This document shows positions 32,730 to 36,930 of a stretch of DNA of 36,930 bases, piece by piece. The DNA is taken from positions 1 to 36,930 of the forward strand of contig CBDULQ010000005.1 of assembly GCA_965368115.1 (NCBI GenBank). The letters are read 5' to 3'. Source of the stretch: CBDULQ01 sp965368115 (GTDB lineage Bacteria > Pseudomonadota > Gammaproteobacteria > SZUA-229). The translations under genes were made by a program, and so were the position numbers. Below the pieces are notes generated by a model. That model searched no databases. It was not told the origin of the DNA and was given only the letters and a program-made list of their open reading frames with translations. Position 1 is the first letter of the stretch. The number at the start of each line of letters is the position of its first letter.

Positions 32730-32968
32730 GCACCCATCATCTGGATGCGCGGCGCATCTTGTGTCCCTTACCGGTCATTCGCACCCAGGACAGGATCAAG
32801 CAGCTGGCGGTCGGCGACATTCTCGAAGTCACCTGTACCGATCCCGGCGCCCTGAATGACATCCCGGCCTGGTGCCGTATCAACGGCCACCGGGTGGTCA
32901 ATACCCGGCAACAGGACGACGAAGTGGTAGTGATCATCGAAGTCTGCGACGCAGACCAGGCAAGGTAA
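32726..32968 (+). CDS. TusA-family sulfur carrier protein
   Basis: An 80-residue TusA/SirA-like protein with the hallmark CPLPVIRT motif near residue 13 (CPxP), whose Cys carries a persulfide. The fold pattern fits the family (DILEVTCTDPGALNDIPAWC and the closing VVVIIEV strand). The ATG overlaps the PP-loop stop (ATGA) and has AGGAG 8 bp upstream. A GTG 9 bp earlier is less likely. TusA proteins feed 2-thiouridine synthesis in E. coli and sulfur oxidation in chemolithotrophs. The overlap suggests that this copy serves the PP-loop enzyme. It ends 5 bp before the opposing HMA gene. Confidence 0.92.
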   Translation: MSTHHLDARRILCPLPVIRTQDRIKQLAVGDILEVTCTDPGALNDIPAWCRINGHRVVNTRQQDDEVVVIIEVCDADQAR

Positions 32969-32973
32969 AAGCG

Positions 32974-33261
32974 TTATTTGTTCACCGCATTGTCGACGCG
33001 GCCGATGGCACAGCTGACGAAAGACTTGGCTTTGGCGGTGGCGGCCTTGATGCCTTCCGCCGTACCTTTTTCCGGGTAACCCAGTTTCAGCAACGTCGCA
33101 CGCCAGTCGTCACTGCCGTCCTGTTCACTCTGGATGCCGACGATACCCTTCTCGATATCCACCTCCACATCGCTGATGCGGGCATCTTCGAGCAGACGTT
33201 TTTTGATGGTACCGGCGCAGCCGCCGCATTTAATATTCTCTACATCAAACTGATAAATCAT
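32974..33261 (-). CDS. Heavy-metal-associated (HMA) domain protein, copper chaperone-like
   Basis: A 95-residue cytoplasmic protein. Residues 1-65 form an HMA fold with the metal-binding CGGC pair (12-15), in the context NIKCGGC where typical chaperones have GMxCxxC. The remaining 30 residues form an Ala/Lys-rich extension with a third cysteine in SFVSCAIGR. It likely binds Cu(I) or another soft metal. It is divergent from the CDF transporter gene with an 81-bp gap, which suggests a shared link to metal handling. Its stop faces tusA with no terminator between. Confidence 0.82.
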   Translation of the reverse strand: MIYQFDVENIKCGGCAGTIKKRLLEDARISDVEVDIEKGIVGIQSEQDGSDDWRATLLKLGYPEKGTAEGIKAATAKAKSFVSCAIGRVDNAVNK

Positions 33262-33342
33262 GGCGCTATCTCAATCACTCGATAAATAGTCGGGTATTAG
33301 TTGATATCATAACTTGCAAGCCTCGCGCGCACACCCGAAAAT

Positions 33343-34518
33343 ATGCCCCCTGACGACATGCAGGAAATCAGTTTGGAACTCACTCTAGAACAACGCAGAC
33401 AGGCCATGGACCGTGTCACCTGGTGGGGTGTGGGCGTCAACATTCTGCTCGCCATCAGTAAACTGGTGGCCGGATTCATCGCCCAGTCCCATGCCCTGAT
33501 CGCTGACGGTTTTCATTCTTTTTCAGACCTGATCAGTGACGGTATGGTGCTGCTCGCCTCCAAGCACGCCGCCCAGGAAGCGGACGAGGATCATCCTTAC
33601 GGCCATGCCCGTTACGAGACCCTGGCCACCATCGGCGTCGGCCTGTTCCTGATCGCCGTCGGGGTCGGTATCGGTTTCGACGCCGCCGACCGACTACTGG
33701 AACCGCAACTGCTGGCAGTACCCGGTACCCTGGCCCTGTGGATCGCCGTCGCCTCCATCGTCGGCAACGAGCTGCTGTTTCAGTACACCATCCGCGTCGC
33801 CGAACAGATCAAGTCCAACCTGCTGCGCGCCAATGCCTGGCACCACCGCACCGACAGCATTTCTTCCGTTGTGGTCTTCATCGGTATCGGCGGCGCCATG
33901 CTGGGCTGGCCGATTCTGGATGACATCGCCGCCGTCATCGTGGCCATCATGATCGCCAAGATCGGCTGGGATCTGAGCCACCAGAGCGTACAGGAACTGG
34001 TGGATACCGGCCTGGATACGGAAACCATCGACGCGATAAAAGACAACATCATGAACATCGACGGTGTCGAGCAGCTGCACATGTTGCGGACCCGCCGCAT
34101 GGGCAACAACGCCCTGGTGGATGTGCATGTCCTGGTGGATTCCAAGCTCAGCGTATCGGAAGGTCACCAGATCTCGGAAGCCGTGGCCTACACCCTGAAA
34201 CGCAATTTCGAAGAGATCAACGACGTCACCGTGCACATCGATCCGGAAGACGACGAACTCACCCCCAACAGCTGCCGAAACCTGCCGCTGCGTAGCGAAG
34301 TGGAACAGGCGCTGCGCGAGGCCTGGTCAGCCATTCCCGAGATCGATCAGGCGCAAACCATCATCCTGCATTACCTGGATGGTGAAATCACCGCCGACCT
34401 CCAGCTGCCCATGCGGGTGCTGGGCGGACTGGCCGATGCGGAGGCTCTGAACCTCCGAATTCGCGATGCCGCGTCCAGTGTGGAGCACGTGAATCGAGTG
34501 AATATTTTCTATTTTTAG
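33343..34518 (+). CDS. Cation diffusion facilitator (CDF) family metal transporter
   Basis: An inner-membrane divalent cation/H+ antiporter. The 391 residues hold about six hydrophobic segments, and both HxxxD metal-site motifs are present: HSFSD (about 58-62) and HHRTD (about 167-171). DEDHPYGHARYE, which follows membrane helix 2 in the family, is present. A ferredoxin-like cytoplasmic domain follows (about 225-305). A further stretch of about 85 residues extends beyond the usual C-terminus, longer than FieF (300). Substrate (Zn, Fe, Mn, Cd or Co) cannot be fixed from sequence. The start could also be the ATG at 33358. Neither start has a clear ribosome site. Confidence 0.9.
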   Translation: MPPDDMQEISLELTLEQRRQAMDRVTWWGVGVNILLAISKLVAGFIAQSHALIADGFHSFSDLISDGMVLLASKHAAQEADEDHPYGHARYETLATIGVGLFLIAVGVGIGFDAADRLLEPQLLAVPGTLALWIAVASIVGNELLFQYTIRVAEQIKSNLLRANAWHHRTDSISSVVVFIGIGGAMLGWPILDDIAAVIVAIMIAKIGWDLSHQSVQELVDTGLDTETIDAIKDNIMNIDGVEQLHMLRTRRMGNNALVDVHVLVDSKLSVSEGHQISEAVAYTLKRNFEEINDVTVHIDPEDDELTPNSCRNLPLRSEVEQALREAWSAIPEIDQAQTIILHYLDGEITADLQLPMRVLGGLADAEALNLRIRDAASSVEHVNRVNIFYF

Positions 34519-34522
34519 TATT

Positions 34523-34569
34523 TGCACTATTATGTTGCACCATTTGCACCAAGGCACAATCCTGGTGCA
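34523..34569. promoter_or_regulatory. Two NtrC-like binding sites upstream of glnA
   Basis: Against the consensus TGCACC-N5-GGTGCA, site A TGCACTATTATGTTGCA (34523-34539) is a close match and site B GGCACAATCCTGGTGCA (34553-34569) is weaker. The centres are 30 bp apart, about three helical turns. Extra TGCACC half-sites lie at 34536 and 34545. They lie about 75-115 bp before the predicted sigma-54 start, a typical enhancer position. Confidence 0.75.
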
Positions 34570-34619
34570 CGCGTAACCAGGTAGCCATCCAGAATCAATG
34601 ATTTACCGCAGTACCCTTG

Positions 34620-34635
34620 TGGCACACTTCATGCA
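34620..34635 (+). promoter_or_regulatory. Sigma-54 (-24/-12) promoter of glnA
   Basis: TGGCACACTTCATGCA fits TGGCAC-N5-TTGCA with one change, and the GG and GC dinucleotides are separated by exactly 10 bp. Transcription would start near 34646, leaving an 80-nt leader to the glnA ATG. Sites for NtrC lie upstream. Confidence 0.85.
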
Positions 34636-34725
34636 CTATGTTCGGCTACAAGGTTTTTAAGTCACTGAGCCAGTGCAAACGAAACAGGGGCTTGGTTTAA
34701 AAATATCTATTTTCGGAGGAACTCC

Positions 34726-36132
34726 ATGTCTAACGACGTACTAAAAATGATCAAGGACAACGAAGTTAAGTTCGTTGACTTCCGTTTCACAGACCCACGC
34801 GGTAAAGAACAGCACGTATCGGTACCGGCTCATACCGTCGAAGAAGACACCTTTAGTGAAGGTAAAATGTTCGACGGTTCATCCATCGAAGGCTGGAAGG
34901 GTATTAACGAATCCGACATGATCCTGATGCCGGACCCCGCCACTGCCACCATGGATCCGTTCTGCGAAGAAACCACCATGAACATCACCTGCGACGTTAT
35001 CGAGCCTGCCACCATGCAGGGCTACGAGCGTGATCCCCGCTCCATCGCCAAACGCGCAGAAGAATACCTGAAATCCACCGGCATCGCCGATACCGCCTAC
35101 TTTGGTCCTGAGAACGAATTCTTCGTGTTCGATTCCGTTGCATGGAAAAACGACATGGGCGAAGTCTTCTACAAGATCGGTTCTGAAGAAGCCGAGTGGA
35201 GCAAGGGCGAACAGTCTGAAACCGGTAACCTGGGCCACCGTCCCGGTGTTAAAGGCGGCTACTTCCCGGTACCTCCTGTCGACTCTCTGCAGGATCTGCG
35301 TTCAGCCATGTGTCTGGTTCTGGACGACATGGGTGTGCCTACCGAAGTTCATCACCACGAGGTTGCCACCGCCGGTCAATGTGAAATCGGCGCCGTATTC
35401 AACACCCTGGTGAAGAAAGCCGACGAAGTTCAGAAGCTGAAGTATGCCATTCACAACGTAGCACATGCCTACGGCAAGACCGCGACTTTCATGCCCAAGC
35501 CGCTGGTTGGTGATAACGGTAACGGTATGCACGTTCACCAGTCTCTGGCCAAAGACGGCAACAACCTGTTCTCCGGCGACCTGTACGGTGGCCTGTCAGA
35601 AACCGCGCTGTTCTACATCGGCGGTATCATCAAGCACGCCAAGGCACTGAACGCATTCACCAATGCTTCAACCAACTCTTACAAGCGCCTGGTACCCGGT
35701 TTCGAAGCGCCTGTTATGCTGGCCTACTCGGCACGTAACCGTTCGGCTTCCATCCGTATTCCTTTCGTTGCCAACCCGAAAGCACGTCGTATCGAAGTGC
35801 GCTTCCCGGACAGCACCGCCAACCCTTACCTGGCTTTCGCAGCCATGCTGATGGCCGGTCTGGACGGCATCGAAAACAAGATTCACCCGGGCGATGCCAT
35901 GGACAAGAACCTGTACGACCTGCCGCCGGAAGAAGAAGCGGAAATCCCACAGGTTTGCTTCTCCTTCGACGAGGCATTGAAAGCACTGAATACCGACCGT
36001 GCCTTCCTGACCAAGGGTGGCGTATTCACTGACGACCAGATCGATGGTTACATCGACCTGAAAGGTGAAGAAGTTGCTCGCATGCGTCTGGCCACTCACC
36101 CGGTCGAATTCGACATGTACTACTCTGTATAA
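34726..36132 (+). CDS. glnA: Glutamine synthetase type I-beta
   Basis: Forms glutamine from glutamate, ammonia and ATP; the product is a cytoplasmic dodecamer. The 468 residues show FDGSSIEGW (about 49-57), the metal/glutamate-site GPENEFFVFD, VHHHEVATAGQCEIG, GNGMHVHQSL, RNRSASIRIPF and, near the C-terminus, the adenylylation site NLYDLPPEE with Tyr at about 397. The protein is thus expected to be controlled by GlnE and PII. A perfect GGAGG ribosome site lies 6 bp before the ATG. A sigma-54 promoter with NtrC sites lies upstream and a strong terminator downstream, so it is probably monocistronic and nitrogen-regulated. Confidence 0.99.
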   Translation: MSNDVLKMIKDNEVKFVDFRFTDPRGKEQHVSVPAHTVEEDTFSEGKMFDGSSIEGWKGINESDMILMPDPATATMDPFCEETTMNITCDVIEPATMQGYERDPRSIAKRAEEYLKSTGIADTAYFGPENEFFVFDSVAWKNDMGEVFYKIGSEEAEWSKGEQSETGNLGHRPGVKGGYFPVPPVDSLQDLRSAMCLVLDDMGVPTEVHHHEVATAGQCEIGAVFNTLVKKADEVQKLKYAIHNVAHAYGKTATFMPKPLVGDNGNGMHVHQSLAKDGNNLFSGDLYGGLSETALFYIGGIIKHAKALNAFTNASTNSYKRLVPGFEAPVMLAYSARNRSASIRIPFVANPKARRIEVRFPDSTANPYLAFAAMLMAGLDGIENKIHPGDAMDKNLYDLPPEEEAEIPQVCFSFDEALKALNTDRAFLTKGGVFTDDQIDGYIDLKGEEVARMRLATHPVEFDMYYSV

Positions 36133-36155
36133 ACAGCGCCCTGTTCACAGAGTCG

Positions 36156-36185
36156 AAAACGCCCCGCTGGTCGGGGCGTTTTTTG
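36156..36185 (+). terminator. Rho-independent terminator after glnA
   Basis: A perfect 9-bp stem (AACGCCCCG / CGGGGCGTT) with a 5-nt loop is followed by a T-run. It is 26 bp after the glnA stop. Confidence 0.93.
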
Positions 36186-36222
36186 TTTGCGCACTCGTTT
36201 ATTTCGCACTAAGCTTGGCCTC

Positions 36223-36768
36223 ATGCGTAACCTGTCGATTCTGTTCATTCTGCTGTTCTCCCTGCCGGTACAGGCCGCACTGTACAAATGGCTGGATGAA
36301 AACGGCGAAGTGGTGTATTCCGACGAGCCTCCCTTCGAAGGTGCCGAACAGCTTGATCCGCCGGCGCTCACCACCACCCCGGCCGTCAAGGCACCACCCG
36401 CTAAAGCTAAACCCACCCGGGAACCGCAACAGCCCAAACCGGCTGCCATCGAATACAAGGAAATTCGCCTCAGCAAACCGGCCAACGATGAAGCGGTGCG
36501 CGACAATGCGGGTAATGTGACTTTTGAATTCGTGGTCACTCCGGCACTACAAACCAACCTGGGACACAGCATCAGCCTGCTGATCGACGGAGCAACCGTA
36601 AAATCCGGCCTGCAGACCACATCAGTCACCATCGAACACATGGATCGGGGAACCCACCAGGTCCTGCTGAAGGTGCTCGATGGCAAGGGCAAGCTATTGA
36701 AGGCCAGCCCGGTGACCACATTCCACCTGTTACGCTACTCGAAGCTGTTCAAGAAACCCGCCCCCTGA
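36223..36768 (+). CDS. DUF4124-domain secreted protein
   Basis: A 181-residue exported protein. A signal peptide (MRNLSILFILLFSLPVQA) is followed by the DUF4124 start ALYKWLDENGEVVYSDEPP, a Pro/Ala/Lys linker (about 45-75), and a beta-sandwich-like domain (about 80-170) with a pattern that could be Ig-like. The frame is open from 36187, but those residues overlap the terminator and break the signal peptide, so the ATG at 36223 is preferred. DUF4124 proteins are often encoded between glnA and ntrBC in gammaproteobacteria; their role is unknown. The location is periplasm. Confidence 0.85.
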   Translation: MRNLSILFILLFSLPVQAALYKWLDENGEVVYSDEPPFEGAEQLDPPALTTTPAVKAPPAKAKPTREPQQPKPAAIEYKEIRLSKPANDEAVRDNAGNVTFEFVVTPALQTNLGHSISLLIDGATVKSGLQTTSVTIEHMDRGTHQVLLKVLDGKGKLLKASPVTTFHLLRYSKLFKKPAP

Positions 36769-36815
36769 GCGCAATCCCAATCGGCACCAAACTATAGCGC
36801 TTACCGATTGTCTTT

Positions 36816-36832
36816 TGCACCAATCAGGTGCA
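36816..36832. promoter_or_regulatory. Perfect NtrC-binding palindrome near the window end
   Basis: TGCACCAATCAGGTGCA equals the consensus TGCACC-N5-GGTGCA. It is 48 bp after the DUF4124 stop and probably controls the operon that begins beyond the window, likely ntrB-ntrC. The remaining bases to 36930 show no gene and no sigma-54 box with proper spacing. Confidence 0.85.
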
Positions 36833-36930
36833 CACTTGAGATGCCGCCCTTCAGGTGAGTGAAAAATAACCCGATTCCATCCTTAAATTCCCCCTTCGAG
36901 ACCCTCTGCCGTCAATGTAACTAGTTGTTA

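Noticed and set aside
36783..36798. Sigma-54-like GG/GC pair near the second NtrC site
   Set aside because: The spacing between GG and GC is 12 bp where 10 is required.
1..36930. Mobile elements, prophage, CRISPR arrays, tRNA or rRNA genes
   Set aside because: No transposase, integrase, phage gene, spaced direct repeats, tRNA cloverleaf or rRNA segment was seen anywhere in the window.

Overview
The window reads as a chromosomal segment of a gammaproteobacterium, probably an autotrophic, sulfur-oxidiser-like member of the Chromatiales or a related order. The evidence is a proteobacterial-type phosphoribulokinase (Calvin cycle), a gammaproteobacterial housekeeping order (obgE-proB, rpsT, murJ-ribF-ileS-lspA-fkpB-ispH, glyQ-glyS-gmhB-plsC, glnA next to a DUF4124 gene) and a Pseudomonas-like minor pilin/PilY1 cluster. 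The genus assignment is inference. I see no rRNA, tRNA, insertion sequence, prophage or CRISPR array. The region looks like core chromosome with a few unusual members.

Layout. 1-1481: end of obgE overlapping proB, closed by a bidirectional terminator shared with rpsT (minus strand, TTG start). 1935-9832: a PilZ c-di-GMP receptor gene, then a long plus-strand run of envelope and core genes: murJ (lipid II flippase, apparent CTG start), ribF, ileS, lspA, fkpB, ispH. 9835-16688 (minus): a type IV pilus minor-pilin operon read fimU/fimT-pilV-pilW-pilX-(small PilY2-like protein)-pilY1-pilE, meeting ispH tail to tail with a 2-bp gap. 16853-20335: thiamine thiazole genes, thiO on the minus strand and thiS-thiG on the plus strand, separated by an unrecognised secreted protein with a Pro/Lys stalk, then trmB. 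21192-25788 (plus): nhaD, prk, a FIST-domain sensor and a TatD-family hydrolase. 25785-30781 (minus): glyQ-glyS-gmhB-plsC, translationally coupled through 4-bp overlaps, then an O-methyltransferase. 31073-32968 (plus): an unknown protein, a PP-loop/NFACT-R-like protein and its overlapping TusA-like sulfur carrier. 32974-34518: a divergent pair, HMA metal-binding protein and CDF transporter. 34523-36832: nitrogen-control locus with two NtrC-like sites, a sigma-54 promoter, glnA, its terminator, a DUF4124 gene and a perfect NtrC palindrome at the window edge that probably belongs to the next operon, perhaps ntrBC.

The items most worth a second look are: a GmhB-family phosphatase whose nucleophilic Asp is Ser while the rest of the active site is kept; the PP-loop/NFACT-R plus TusA pair, a likely sulfur-relay RNA modification module; an in-frame 21-bp tandem duplication over the start and leader of the fimU-like prepilin; a FIST gene whose -10 box sits so close to its ATG that its mRNA may be leaderless; and a perfect 10-bp inverted repeat flanking a -10-like box ahead of nhaD. 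None of these amounts to a proven new system. They are stated as hypotheses with tests.
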